DNA of 64,000 bases from Rheinheimera aquimaris (lineage in GTDB: Bacteria > Pseudomonadota > Gammaproteobacteria > Enterobacterales > Alteromonadaceae), in assembly GCF_020531985.1 (NCBI RefSeq), contig NZ_JAJAVQ010000002.1, forward strand, positions 558,001 to 622,000. The letters are read 5' to 3'. The translations under genes were made by a program, and so were the position numbers. The notes under the pieces are model-generated. The model ran no database searches. It was not told the DNA's origin and saw only the letters and a program-made list of their open reading frames with translations. Below are positions 20,471 to 29,807 of the stretch, in pieces (positions within the stretch are counted from its first letter, which is position 1; each line of letters starts with the position of its first letter).

Positions 20471-20506
20471 AAAAGAAAAAGTCGCTGATAATCAGCGACT
20501 TTTTTT
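20471..20506. terminator. Terminator of the OmpA-family gene
   Basis: GTCGCTGA and TCAGCGAC pair around TAA, flanked by A-rich sequence on the left (a T run on the minus strand) and seven T residues on the right. It lies 23 bases past the stop of the minus-strand porin gene. Confidence 0.9.
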
Positions 20507-20528
20507 AACAAGAGATAACCAGTTAAGT

Positions 20529-21617
20529 TTAACGCAGTACCGGTTCTTTAATCTTCGCAGTGACCTTAGCTTCAATACGCTGGTTAGCCCGGTGCGCTGC
20601 GCGGGTGTTGCCCTCAACACGTGGACGGGTTACACCGTAACCGATAGCAGTGATGCGTGACGGGTCGATATTAAAATCTTTCTTCAGCATATCTGCCACA
20701 GAGTTAGCACGGCGCTCAGATAAACGCATGTTGTAATCCGGGTTACCGATGTTAGACGCGTGACCTTCAATCAGTACAGTAGATTCTGGGAAGCGCTGCA
20801 TAAAGGCACCTAAGCCCTCAACGTCGGATATTTTATCTGCCGGTATGGTGGCAGAATCGAACGGGAAGCGGACTTCGATGTCGATGTCACCCACTGAGGC
20901 CATTTTCTCTTCGTAAATCGTACAACCGGTAGCATCAACCTTGTGGTTTGCCGGTGTGTTAGCACACTTGTCTGCGCTATCCACTACACCGTCAGCGTCA
21001 GTATCTGCAGGTGCAACCGGTTGTACAGGCGCAACCGGAGCTGGCGCCGGAGCCGGTTTTGGTGCAGGCGCTGCTGACGCTGAACCAAATACATAGGTCA
21101 GACCCACTTTAACACCCGCATCAGCATAAGTTTCATCTATACCCTGATAGCGGTTAGCTTCGGCAAATAAAGCGAAATTCTGATTGAAGAAATGTTTATA
21201 ACCGATACCAACATTGAAGGCAGTAGTGTCCTGCACGGCGTCAAAGCGTTTTAAACCACCTACCAGATAAACGGATGGTAGCTGTGATATATGATACATA
21301 GCATCAAGACCGATACGATTGCCGTCAGCATCAGAACCGTCCAGTTTTGACTGCAGGTCAAGTTTAGCGAATTCAAGACGTAGGGCCCATTGCTCTGTCA
21401 GGTAATAACCCAGTTCAACACCATAGCCCCAATCTTTCTCCATATAATTCCATTCAGCGGACTCTGTTTTATCTAGATCCGGCATATAGTATTCACCGAA
21501 CAAAGAACCAAACACTCGTTCTTTTAAATCAGCTGAACTTACAGTGTCCGCCATTACTGCGCTGCTCAGTAGCGGGAATGCGGCTGCTACTGCTAAAAAT
21601 GTTTTGTTAAGTTTCAT
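20529..21617 (-). CDS. OmpA-family outer-membrane protein
   Basis: This 362-residue protein has a signal peptide (ending VMADT), an eight-strand-type N-terminal barrel (about 30-185), a proline/alanine-rich linker (PAPKPAPAPAPVAPVQP), and a calcium-binding thrombospondin type 3-like repeat (DTDADGVVDSADKC, about 207-220). The C-terminal OmpA peptidoglycan-binding domain (about 250-355) carries IEGHASNIG and LSERRANSV. It should tether the outer membrane to the wall. A strong AAGGAG site and a terminator indicate high, single-gene expression. Confidence 0.93.
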   Translation of the reverse strand: MKLNKTFLAVAAAFPLLSSAVMADTVSSADLKERVFGSLFGEYYMPDLDKTESAEWNYMEKDWGYGVELGYYLTEQWALRLEFAKLDLQSKLDGSDADGNRIGLDAMYHISQLPSVYLVGGLKRFDAVQDTTAFNVGIGYKHFFNQNFALFAEANRYQGIDETYADAGVKVGLTYVFGSASAAPAPKPAPAPAPVAPVQPVAPADTDADGVVDSADKCANTPANHKVDATGCTIYEEKMASVGDIDIEVRFPFDSATIPADKISDVEGLGAFMQRFPESTVLIEGHASNIGNPDYNMRLSERRANSVADMLKKDFNIDPSRITAIGYGVTRPRVEGNTRAAHRANQRIEAKVTAKIKEPVLR

Positions 21618-21779
21618 CCATTTCTCCTTAAACTCACCTGAGTATTAAATGCAGATTATTTAAAATTATTTGAACTTAATATAAAAAATAGTAGTTCTGA
21701 ATCAGTTAGCAACACTATGTGATAGATGTTATCTGACTAACATGAACCTTGGGTTAATATAATAATGATTTTATTCTGA

Positions 21780-22433
21780 TTAAAACGGGCAGGGCGCAAA
21801 GCACACTATTGGGTGTGCACTATCAGGATGATTAAACTCCAGCCGTTCTGCATGTAACAATAAACGCGGGGCGGCAAGAAAGTCGGCTTCAGCGGCATAA
21901 AACTTGTCGCCCAAAATCGGGTGTCCAAGCCATTGCAAATGCACTCTTAGCTGATGAGACCGCCCTGTAATGGGTGTCAGCTTTAGCCTGCTGTGATCAG
22001 CGCTACGTTGCAATACCTGATAATGGGTCAGGGACGCTTTACCATATTGGTAACACACTTTCTGCTTTGGCCGGTTCGGCCAGTCACAAATTAATGGCAG
22101 GTCGATGCTGCCGGTGTCAGCGCTGACGAGTCCGGCAACGTTGGCAATATAATGCTTTTTTGTTTCCCGCTGTTGGAATTGCCGGTTAAGCTCGCGCTGG
22201 CTATCGGCATTCAGTGCCATCACCACAACCCCTGAGGTTGCCATGTCCAACCGGTGCACAACACGCACACCCGGCCAGACCAGACGAGCCCGGTATTCCA
22301 GGCTGTCTTTATGCTCCGGCGCCTTCCCCGGCACCGTGAGTAAACCACTGGGCTTATTAAACACCACTACAGCATCATCCTGATACAAAATATCCAGATA
22401 GGGTGACTGCGGTGGCGTATAACTAAGCAACAT
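21780..22433 (-). CDS. rluA: Dual-specificity rRNA/tRNA pseudouridine synthase RluA
   Basis: In relatives it makes pseudouridine at position 746 of 23S rRNA and position 32 of several tRNAs. The 217 residues lack an S4 domain, as RluA does, and contain the catalytic HRLDMATSGVVV near residue 61. The start lies two bases after the rapA stop, the same rapA-rluA order as in E. coli, so the two are probably cotranscribed. Confidence 0.94.
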   Translation of the reverse strand: MLLSYTPPQSPYLDILYQDDAVVVFNKPSGLLTVPGKAPEHKDSLEYRARLVWPGVRVVHRLDMATSGVVVMALNADSQRELNRQFQQRETKKHYIANVAGLVSADTGSIDLPLICDWPNRPKQKVCYQYGKASLTHYQVLQRSADHSRLKLTPITGRSHQLRVHLQWLGHPILGDKFYAAEADFLAAPRLLLHAERLEFNHPDSAHPIVCFAPCPF

Positions 22434-22435
22434 CG

Positions 22436-25345
22436 TTAGTCATGGCTCACAACAATCAACCGTATCGCGTCCAGTTTTAATCGAGCCTTGCCGATAAACT
22501 CTGTCAGCTGTTGCTGCTGCGTGTTCAGCATATCTATCTCTTCCTGCCGTACCGAAGGATTAAATTTACGCAGTGCCACCAATCGCTCCTGCTGCGCATC
22601 AAGGCTGTCGGCAGCGCGTTTTTGGGCATTCGCTATGATGCGTTCCAGCTCTGTCTCAGCCTGCGACGTGGCTTTGGCGATCAGCGGATGCACCAGATTT
22701 TGCAGGGCGCTGGCCAATTTACTGCCTGTCTGGCGGCCAATAGGTTTGAGCTGCTTATTCAGCTGGTCAAAACTGACATTGGCTGACAGGTTATTGCCGT
22801 TTTTATCCAGCAGTAAACGCACAGGTGTGGCAGGCAGGTAACGGCTCAACTGCAGCACTGGCGGCGCGCTGGCTTCAGCAATAAAGTTCAGTTCAAGCAG
22901 GTAACTGCCGGCAGGTAAAGCTTTATTGGCTAATATGGCTACGGAGCTGCTGCCATGTGGCTCATTGGTCAGAATGTCCAAAGTGCCCCGCACCATCGGA
23001 TGATCCCAGGTTAATAGCTGAATGTCTTCTTCTGCCAGTGCGGTAGCACGATCAAAGGTCACGGTAACCCCCTCATCGCCCAAGCCGGGGTAGCTGCTGC
23101 AATGCATATGCTCAGACTGAGTCAGGATAATGCTGGTGTCGCTGCGGTCTTCCTGATTGATCCCCAGCATATCCCAAGCCTTAAGCATCAGCATCGGCAA
23201 AGCTGTGCCGTTGTCTTGCTGTTCCAGCTGCACCGCCAGTTGTTTGGCGACATTGCCACCACCAGAGTTTATTTCCAGCAGTTGATCACGGCCTTGTTCC
23301 AGTTTCAGTTTCAGGCTTTCGTTCAGCTCCCGGGTGGCTTTAAGCAGTTGGGCCAGTGCAGTTGCATCCGTTGTGGTTTGCGCCAGTAGTGGTAATAAAT
23401 CGGCGGCGAAATGTTCATACACAGTGCGGCCGGTCTGGCAGGTATGCTCCAGTGCGTTAAGCCCCTGATGATACCAGCTGAGCAGCACTTGCTGGCTGTG
23501 ATCAGCAAAATAAGGTAAATGAATAGCGATATCTTCGCGTTGACCAATCCGATCGAGCCGGCCGATACGCTGCTCCAGCAAATCCGGGTTCAATGGCAGG
23601 TCAAATAGCACCAGATGATGGGCAAACTGAAAATTACGGCCCTCACTGCCTATTTCGGAACACAGCAGCAGTTGAGCACTGTAGTCTTCCTGCGCAAAAT
23701 AGGCTGCGGCTTTATCACGTTCCAGTATGCTCATGCCTTCATGGAACACCGCCGCTCTTATACCTTCACGTACCCGTACCGCTTCTTCCAGCGCAATAGC
23801 CGTTTCTGCGCGGGCGCAAATCAGCAGGAATTTTTCGTGCTTATGTTGTTTCAACAGTTGCAGCAGGTGATCAACCCGCGGGTCGAATTGCCACCAGTCA
23901 TTATTCGCCCCAAGTTGCTGAAATACCTGCTCTGGGAATAAGTTTGCACTGATCCGTTCTGCCTCTGACAGGGCAGGGTTAAGGCTAAAATGCACTTTAA
24001 GCGCATTTTGGTACTGCTCGGGTAACGGCAAGGCGGCCAGATGAGCGTGACGTTTTGGAAAGCCTTTGACACTGGCGCGGCTGTTGCGAAACAGGATCCG
24101 GCCTGTTCCGTGACGATCCAGCAACTGTGACAGCAATTGCTGGCGCAGCGCTGCGTGCTCGCTTGTTGCTGACGCATCGCTCAACTGTGCCAGTTCACTG
24201 CTGATATCGGTTTCGCTCAATGCCTGACGCAGTGCCAGGGCTTCTTCGGCAGTCAGCGGGCGCTGCTCTAATAAAGGTTTCGCAATTGCGGCAATATGCT
24301 GATAACTCTGCTCTTCTTTAAGAAATTCCTGATAGTTATGAAAACGGGCCGGGTCCAGCAGTTTTAACCGGGCAAAATGGCTTTCATGACCCAACTGATC
24401 CGGGGTTGCCGTCAGCAGAATGACACCTGCCGTGTTAGCAGAGAGCTCGCTGATACGCTGATATTCTTCACTTGGGGTTTGTTCATTCCACTGTAAATGA
24501 TGTGCTTCATCCACCACCAGTAAGTCCCAGTGCGTGCCGACAGCTAATTCATGCCAGCGCGGATGGTTTTTTAAGAACGCCAGGCTGCACAGCACCAGTT
24601 GTTCGGTTTCAAACGGGTTGGCGTTGTCCAGTAACGACTGTTCGCAGCGCTCTTGGTCAAATACAGAGAAATGCAGATTAAAGCGACGCAGCATTTCTAC
24701 CAGCCACTGGTGCTGCAGAGATTCTGGCACCACTATCAGCACCCTGCTGGCTAAACCACTTATCAGCTGCTGATGGATAATAAAGCCGGCTTCAATGGTT
24801 TTACCCAGACCCACTTCGTCGGCCAGCAGTACTCTTGGCGCGTGCCGTTTGGCGACTTCGTTGGCAATGTGCAGCTGATGCGGAATTAAACTTACCCGCG
24901 GGCCTGATAAACCACGTAATGGGTTTTGCTGTTGCTCGTGCAGATGTTGCCAAGCCTGATAACGCAGGGTAAACCAGTCAAAGCGGTCTATCTGGCCAGC
25001 AAACAGACGATCCTGTGGCTGATTGAAACTGATAAAGTGATCTAAAAAGGTTTCCCTCAGCTCAACGTAGCTGTCGTCATCCAGCCGGGTACCGCAATAC
25101 ACTAAGGTGTCATGCTGGGTTTTTATCGCGCTGATAAGCAATTTAAAGCCATCAGCACTGGCAACTTCATCGCCGACGTTAAATTGCACCCTGGTCAACG
25201 GTGCCTCTGCCTGCGCATAGAGGCGGGTCTCGCCACTGGCCGGAAACAGCAATGTCAGATGACGCCCTTCCAGCGCAACAATAGTGCCTAAACCTAAATC
25301 GGATTCTGTGTCGCTAATCCAGCGTTGTCCCAGCGCAAACTTCAT
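22436..25345 (-). CDS. rapA: RNA polymerase-associated SNF2-type ATPase RapA
   Basis: RapA recycles RNA polymerase from stalled post-termination complexes. The 969 residues match the usual length. N-terminal tudor-like domains (about 1-110) precede the SWI2/SNF2 ATPase with LADEVGLGKTIEAG (near 174), the VVDEAHHLQW box II (near 278) and the helicase C domain with EQRIGRLDRIGQ (near 594). The C-terminal region is the RapA-specific domain. It is transcribed away from phoH-like. Confidence 0.97.
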   Translation of the reverse strand: MKFALGQRWISDTESDLGLGTIVALEGRHLTLLFPASGETRLYAQAEAPLTRVQFNVGDEVASADGFKLLISAIKTQHDTLVYCGTRLDDDSYVELRETFLDHFISFNQPQDRLFAGQIDRFDWFTLRYQAWQHLHEQQQNPLRGLSGPRVSLIPHQLHIANEVAKRHAPRVLLADEVGLGKTIEAGFIIHQQLISGLASRVLIVVPESLQHQWLVEMLRRFNLHFSVFDQERCEQSLLDNANPFETEQLVLCSLAFLKNHPRWHELAVGTHWDLLVVDEAHHLQWNEQTPSEEYQRISELSANTAGVILLTATPDQLGHESHFARLKLLDPARFHNYQEFLKEEQSYQHIAAIAKPLLEQRPLTAEEALALRQALSETDISSELAQLSDASATSEHAALRQQLLSQLLDRHGTGRILFRNSRASVKGFPKRHAHLAALPLPEQYQNALKVHFSLNPALSEAERISANLFPEQVFQQLGANNDWWQFDPRVDHLLQLLKQHKHEKFLLICARAETAIALEEAVRVREGIRAAVFHEGMSILERDKAAAYFAQEDYSAQLLLCSEIGSEGRNFQFAHHLVLFDLPLNPDLLEQRIGRLDRIGQREDIAIHLPYFADHSQQVLLSWYHQGLNALEHTCQTGRTVYEHFAADLLPLLAQTTTDATALAQLLKATRELNESLKLKLEQGRDQLLEINSGGGNVAKQLAVQLEQQDNGTALPMLMLKAWDMLGINQEDRSDTSIILTQSEHMHCSSYPGLGDEGVTVTFDRATALAEEDIQLLTWDHPMVRGTLDILTNEPHGSSSVAILANKALPAGSYLLELNFIAEASAPPVLQLSRYLPATPVRLLLDKNGNNLSANVSFDQLNKQLKPIGRQTGSKLASALQNLVHPLIAKATSQAETELERIIANAQKRAADSLDAQQERLVALRKFNPSVRQEEIDMLNTQQQQLTEFIGKARLKLDAIRLIVVSHD

Positions 25346-25586
25346 TTGGTAACCTATCAGCTAAAACGGGGGCGCTATGGTACTAGGAATCAGTCCGTGC
25401 TGCATCTGAATTTGTGTCTGTAATAGCGCTGATTTGTCATTAAACTGACATAGCCCGGCGTCACATTATTGATGTATCTGAACCAGCTGCATATTTTGTA
25501 ATTGGCTCAGACAAACTCCGGCAGTTGCACTATGCTTGTTTTATGACACAGGTAAGTGGCCTGGGTCAGGCGAAGAGGAGAGCCGT

Positions 25587-26978
25587 ATGGCGCGAAGAAA
25601 AAGTAAAGAAAAGAAAATCTACGTTCTCGACACAAACATCCTGCTACACGAACCTTTTGCCTTCCTAAACTTCCAAGAACATGACGTTGTTATCCCGATG
25701 ACGGTATTGGAAGAACTTGACCATATCAAAGATCGGAATAAGGATGTTAGCCGCGATGCCAGGGTTGCTATTCGTGCATTAGAGGATGTATTAAAAGACG
25801 CCTCGCCGGACCAAATGTTACAAGGGGTGCCAGTGCCCCGGCAAGGTGAGCAGAAACAGGGTGGCCACCTTATTATTGTTAATGATCATCATATTACTGA
25901 TGAAATCCCCGGCTTGCCCGGCGGTGAGAATGACCATCTGATTATCAATACCGCGTTATATCTGCAAAAAGAAAAAAGCCCGACCAAAGTTATTCTGGTC
26001 ACCAAAGACATAAATATGCGCCTTAAAGCTAAAGGTGCCGGATTAAAGTTGGTAGAGGATTACCGAACTGACCAGCTGATTGATGATGTGCGTTTTCTGT
26101 ACAAAGGCTATTACAAATTCAGCGGCGATTTCTGGAGCCAGGTTGGTGAATGCCGCAGTGAAAATGAGGGCCGGGAAACTTATCACTATGTCAATCGCAG
26201 CGTGTTACCCAATGCTTATATTAATGAATATCTGATTGATGAGGCTGAAGGCTTTGCCGGCAAAGTGGTCGCGATCACTGATAAAGAAATTCGTATTCTG
26301 GATTTTGGCTACGAGCGTCTGATGCACCGCCATGCCTGGGGTATACACCCTAAAAATGTTTATCAGGCGATGGCGATGCAGGCGCTGATGGATCCCAATA
26401 TCGATCTGGTTGTACTGACTGGCCCTGCAGGTTGCGGTAAAACACTGATTGCGCTGGCAGCCGCACTGGAGCTGGTGATTGAAAAAGGTATGTATGACAA
26501 AGTGATTGTTACCCGTAATACACCGGAAATTGCTGAATCAATAGGCTTTTTACCGGGCACTGAAGAAGAGAAAATGGCGCCCTGGCTGGCGGCAATTACT
26601 GACTCGCTTGAAGTACTGCATAAAACCGATGAACACCCGCACGCCAGCGTTAACTACATTATGGAAAAGGCCAATATTCAGTTTAAGTCGGTCAATTTTA
26701 TGCGTGGCCGGAGTATCCAGAATGCTATCGTGATTCTGGACGAGTGTCAGAACTTAAGTGCTGCACAGCTGAAAACCATTATCACGCGCTGTGGCGAGGG
26801 CACTAAACTGATTTGCTCGGGCAACTTGTCGCAAATTGACAGTAACTATCTGACAGCCGTTACGTCGGGTTTAACATACATTGTTGAACGGTTTAAGAAC
26901 TTTGAAGGCAGCGCGACTATTAATCTGAACGGTGTAGTGCGCAGCCGGTTGGCCTCTTTTGCCGAAACAAATTTATAA
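25587..26978 (+). CDS. PIN domain plus PhoH-family ATPase
   Basis: This belongs to the long PhoH2 (YlaK-like) class, in which a PIN ribonuclease domain is fused to a PhoH helicase-like ATPase. I chose ATG 25587 (463 residues) because GAGGAG lies seven bases upstream; the TTG 17 codons earlier is unlikely. The PIN domain starts IYVLDTNILLHEP with the acidic residues expected for metal binding. The ATPase has Walker A GPAGCGKT near residue 285 and VILDECQNLS near residue 388. PhoH2 proteins unwind and cleave RNA in the species studied. Monocistronic, with a terminator. Confidence 0.93.
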   Translation: MARRKSKEKKIYVLDTNILLHEPFAFLNFQEHDVVIPMTVLEELDHIKDRNKDVSRDARVAIRALEDVLKDASPDQMLQGVPVPRQGEQKQGGHLIIVNDHHITDEIPGLPGGENDHLIINTALYLQKEKSPTKVILVTKDINMRLKAKGAGLKLVEDYRTDQLIDDVRFLYKGYYKFSGDFWSQVGECRSENEGRETYHYVNRSVLPNAYINEYLIDEAEGFAGKVVAITDKEIRILDFGYERLMHRHAWGIHPKNVYQAMAMQALMDPNIDLVVLTGPAGCGKTLIALAAALELVIEKGMYDKVIVTRNTPEIAESIGFLPGTEEEKMAPWLAAITDSLEVLHKTDEHPHASVNYIMEKANIQFKSVNFMRGRSIQNAIVILDECQNLSAAQLKTIITRCGEGTKLICSGNLSQIDSNYLTAVTSGLTYIVERFKNFEGSATINLNGVVRSRLASFAETNL

Positions 26979-26996
26979 CAAATAGGTTGAAATTAA

Positions 26997-27035
26997 AGCC
27001 TGGTTGACTAATGATGCAGTTCAACTAGGCTTTTT
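26997..27035 (+). terminator. Terminator after the PIN-PhoH gene
   Basis: AGCCTGGTTGA pairs with TCAACTAGGCT (one G-T) around a 13-base loop, followed by five T. It lies about 20 bases past the stop. Confidence 0.8.
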
Positions 27036-27082
27036 GTTTTATATTTCTACGTCAGTCCACCCGGACATGCAAAAGGAGTTGC

Positions 27083-28141
27083 ATGAAAAATCCACTTTAT
27101 ATTGAATACCGGCGCAGTACCTTGCTAGGTATTATTTTGGTATTACTGTTATCAGCCTTGGGCGCCGTTGTACATTATGTTCGCAGCCTTGACGATAATG
27201 TTGTGCAAACAAAATTCCGCCTCAGTACAGTTGGTAATCAGCTCGACAGTGAATTTACTCCCGTGCTGGCCTTTATGGAGGCTGTGCGCCGCGCTTCATT
27301 ACTGAAGATGAGTTTACCGGCAGTAGAGACAGACGAATCCTTGTTATTGCTGCAGCTTAGCGATGGCCGCGATAGCCAGGTGGCAATCACCGCACCTGAC
27401 GAAGGGGTTGATGCCGAGCTGTTGATGTTGTGGCGCCTGCAGCCATATTTTGAGTTAGCCACTGAAACCCAGCCACATCTGGTTGGCATGTATTATTTCT
27501 CTGAACAGGGTTTTGCCTTTAACGGGCAGGCGAAATGGTCTGACTATATCGTTGATCACCTGCTGCTGTGGTATCAAAAAAATATGCCCGAACCGGCTTA
27601 TGAGCGCGGGCAAATATTCTTTACGGAGTTTCTGCCCGGGCAGGCAGCAGTGATGTTGCCGTTATACGCTGAGGAAAGGAAATTAGGCCATTTTGTTTTT
27701 GCGCTGGCATTAGAGCCTTTGTTGGCACCGGTGTACCAGCAGCACAGCGATGCAGATTTCGTGCTGCTGGATCAATCCGGTCAGCTTATCAACAGTTCTC
27801 TGGCCCGGCCGCCGCAAGATATTGACCAGCACGTCCTGCAGATCCAGCGGCTTAATACTATGCCCTGGTCGCTGGGGTTGCTGGAGCAGAAAACCAGTTT
27901 GTTTGCATCCGGCCTGAAAGAGTTTATCTGGCACTGGTTCAGCTATGCCGTGTTACTCGGTTTATTGCTGGTGGCAATGCAGTACCGTTACCGGCTGCGT
28001 ACGCTGACTTCTTTTAGCCGCTTGCTGGTGCATATTGAACGGTTGTCACAGGGCAGGTCTCAGGGCGTACGCCGTATCCCGTTTGGCTGGCAGGAAGTGT
28101 TTGAACGGATAAGCCGCTTAAAGCAACCGCCGTCACAATAG
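27083..28141 (+). CDS. Two-pass membrane protein with periplasmic sensor-like domain
   Basis: I do not recognise a named family. The 352 residues have an N-terminal membrane segment (about 13-33), a periplasmic region of about 240 residues, and a second membrane segment (about 283-302). A short cytoplasmic tail of about 50 residues follows, resembling the start of a HAMP/linker (RLLVHIERLSQGRSQGV). The layout is that of the input half of a histidine kinase or diguanylate cyclase, but no output domain follows in frame before the stop. AAAGGAG precedes the start. The last nine bases overlap the end of the convergent gene. Confidence 0.75.
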   Translation: MKNPLYIEYRRSTLLGIILVLLLSALGAVVHYVRSLDDNVVQTKFRLSTVGNQLDSEFTPVLAFMEAVRRASLLKMSLPAVETDESLLLLQLSDGRDSQVAITAPDEGVDAELLMLWRLQPYFELATETQPHLVGMYYFSEQGFAFNGQAKWSDYIVDHLLLWYQKNMPEPAYERGQIFFTEFLPGQAAVMLPLYAEERKLGHFVFALALEPLLAPVYQQHSDADFVLLDQSGQLINSSLARPPQDIDQHVLQIQRLNTMPWSLGLLEQKTSLFASGLKEFIWHWFSYAVLLGLLLVAMQYRYRLRTLTSFSRLLVHIERLSQGRSQGVRRIPFGWQEVFERISRLKQPPSQ

Positions 28142-29053
28142 CTGATAACCAAACTGTCCACTGCCTGTATAGATCTGATACTCCGGGTTAATCTGGCCCG
28201 GAGTCAGCAAAGCCGGCCCGGTAGCATCAACCAGCAGGTAGTCACGGCCTTCTATGTTGACGGTCATATCTTCCGGCGTCACCTGTAGTTGCACTGCCAG
28301 TACAGCATGTTGTGGCAGGTAGACCATCGCCAGTTTGACATCAGGTAGCAACATCCTGAGCAAGGCCGCCAGTAATACGGCTTTGCTATCGCAATCGCCG
28401 CGGTTCTCCTGCAGTAATTTAAGCGGTGGATTAAAACTGGCACCGGATGAGCGCTGGCGGTCCGATAAGTCCTGATAGGGGATCTGTTGTATCCATGCGC
28501 TCAGCGTCAGTAACGCCTGTCGGGTCGGCACATTAGCCAGCTTGCCGTGCCATGCAGTGGCTACAGGCAGCAGGTCCTGCAGACTGTCCTGCATAATACG
28601 CGCATGATCCGGAATAATCGCCCGTGCATTCCAAGGCAAATCCTGCACATAATAATATTGCTGCTGCAGGTAAAAGGCTGTGCGCTCTGATATCAGTTGC
28701 TGCAGTTCGGTATCGACCTTGTCCAGCAGATGACTATCGGCCACCAGCAGTTTGTAATGCAAGGCGTCTTTGCCGGGTAGCCGTTGCAGCCGTGCGCCAG
28801 GATATTGGGCGACATGGGCACGCAGATCCCGCCACAGGTATTGCTGTAACAGTGCCGGTTTCAGGGCGCGGAACTGACGGAAGTGTGAATTCAGAATACT
28901 GTTATCGATACTGAAGCTCAGTTGTTGCGGGTAACCGGCAAGGTCAAACTGGTAGCTAAAAAGCCATTGCTGTGCCGATGGCTGCAACGTCAGTCGTAAC
29001 GGTGCAGCCTGACACAGCGGCGTTAGCAGTAACAGACAAAGTAGCAGTCTCAT
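28133..29053 (-). CDS. Secreted transglutaminase-like cysteine protein
   Basis: The 306-residue protein has a signal peptide (residues 1-16, ending CQAAP) and a C-terminal transglutaminase-fold core. The triad positions can be read as Cys221 in NRGDCDSKAVLLAALLR, His249 in LPQHAVLAV and Asp276 in LLVDATGP. Such secreted proteins act as cysteine peptidases or amidases in other bacteria; the substrate here is unknown. Its ATG follows directly on the TGA of the upstream gene, so the two are translationally linked. Confidence 0.82.
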   Translation of the reverse strand: MRLLLCLLLLTPLCQAAPLRLTLQPSAQQWLFSYQFDLAGYPQQLSFSIDNSILNSHFRQFRALKPALLQQYLWRDLRAHVAQYPGARLQRLPGKDALHYKLLVADSHLLDKVDTELQQLISERTAFYLQQQYYYVQDLPWNARAIIPDHARIMQDSLQDLLPVATAWHGKLANVPTRQALLTLSAWIQQIPYQDLSDRQRSSGASFNPPLKLLQENRGDCDSKAVLLAALLRMLLPDVKLAMVYLPQHAVLAVQLQVTPEDMTVNIEGRDYLLVDATGPALLTPGQINPEYQIYTGSGQFGYQLL

Positions 29054-29722
29054 TCAACTCCGGATGATTTTCAGACGTAAACGTTGATATAGCACCAAGC
29101 ATAATGCCAGCAGCGCCAGGATACCAGTTGAACCTGCGGATACTTCGACTGATGAGCTGTGTTCGTGATAGCTATCGCGGCCATAATCTTCCAGTGGAAT
29201 ATAATCCAGACTGTTGTCATCAAAGCCGGAAATCTCCGCCAGCAGGTAACCGGTCTGTGCATCAAACAAACGTATCGTCAGCAGGTAATCATCGGCAGCG
29301 AAATGCTGGTCCAACACAGTGTCCACCGCCAGCCAGTCATTGCTGCTTTCAGCAAACAGTTCAAATACACTACTGGTGTAATACAGCCGCTCAGCACCGT
29401 AAGTTGGTAACAAGGTAAATTCGGCAAATACCTGCTGATAGGCTAACGATGTATCTGCGTCAAATTCCACTTCGAGCCGGTGATAATAACCATTACTGTT
29501 AATATCGCCACTCAGATATATATCTACGCTGTGAAACCAGACATGGCTCTGGTAGGCCTGTGTCACTACGCTGTTTAGTTTGCTGCTTTGTCTGGCTTCC
29601 AGTTGTGCTGGCGCGGCGGTGCTGAATGTCTCAACACTTTTGCTATCGTTAGCTATAGCACTACTTAGTGGAATGATTGCCAGTAACAGGCAGTTTAACA
29701 GCCCCAGTCTGATGTTTTTCAT
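29054..29722 (-). CDS. GlyGly-CTERM (choice-of-anchor H) exported protein
   Basis: I chose ATG 29722 (222 residues), preceded by GGAGAA, which gives an N-terminal signal peptide (MKNIRLGLLNCLLLAIIPLSSAIA). The C-terminus has the tripartite sorting signal SAGSTG, a hydrophobic stretch ILALLALCLVLY, and basic residues (QRLRLKIIRS), as in GlyGly-CTERM substrates of rhombosortase. These are cleaved and sent to the surface via type II secretion in vibrios. The body is beta-rich and acidic and matches choice-of-anchor H proteins from memory. No rhombosortase gene is in the window. Confidence 0.8.
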   Translation of the reverse strand: MKNIRLGLLNCLLLAIIPLSSAIANDSKSVETFSTAAPAQLEARQSSKLNSVVTQAYQSHVWFHSVDIYLSGDINSNGYYHRLEVEFDADTSLAYQQVFAEFTLLPTYGAERLYYTSSVFELFAESSNDWLAVDTVLDQHFAADDYLLTIRLFDAQTGYLLAEISGFDDNSLDYIPLEDYGRDSYHEHSSSVEVSAGSTGILALLALCLVLYQRLRLKIIRS

Positions 29723-29807
29723 AACCGATTCTCCGTTTGCTTTGTTACTATTACAGGCTGGCGGCATGAATTTTGGCTGAACTTCAACGTAAAGGATGTG
29801 TAAAGCA

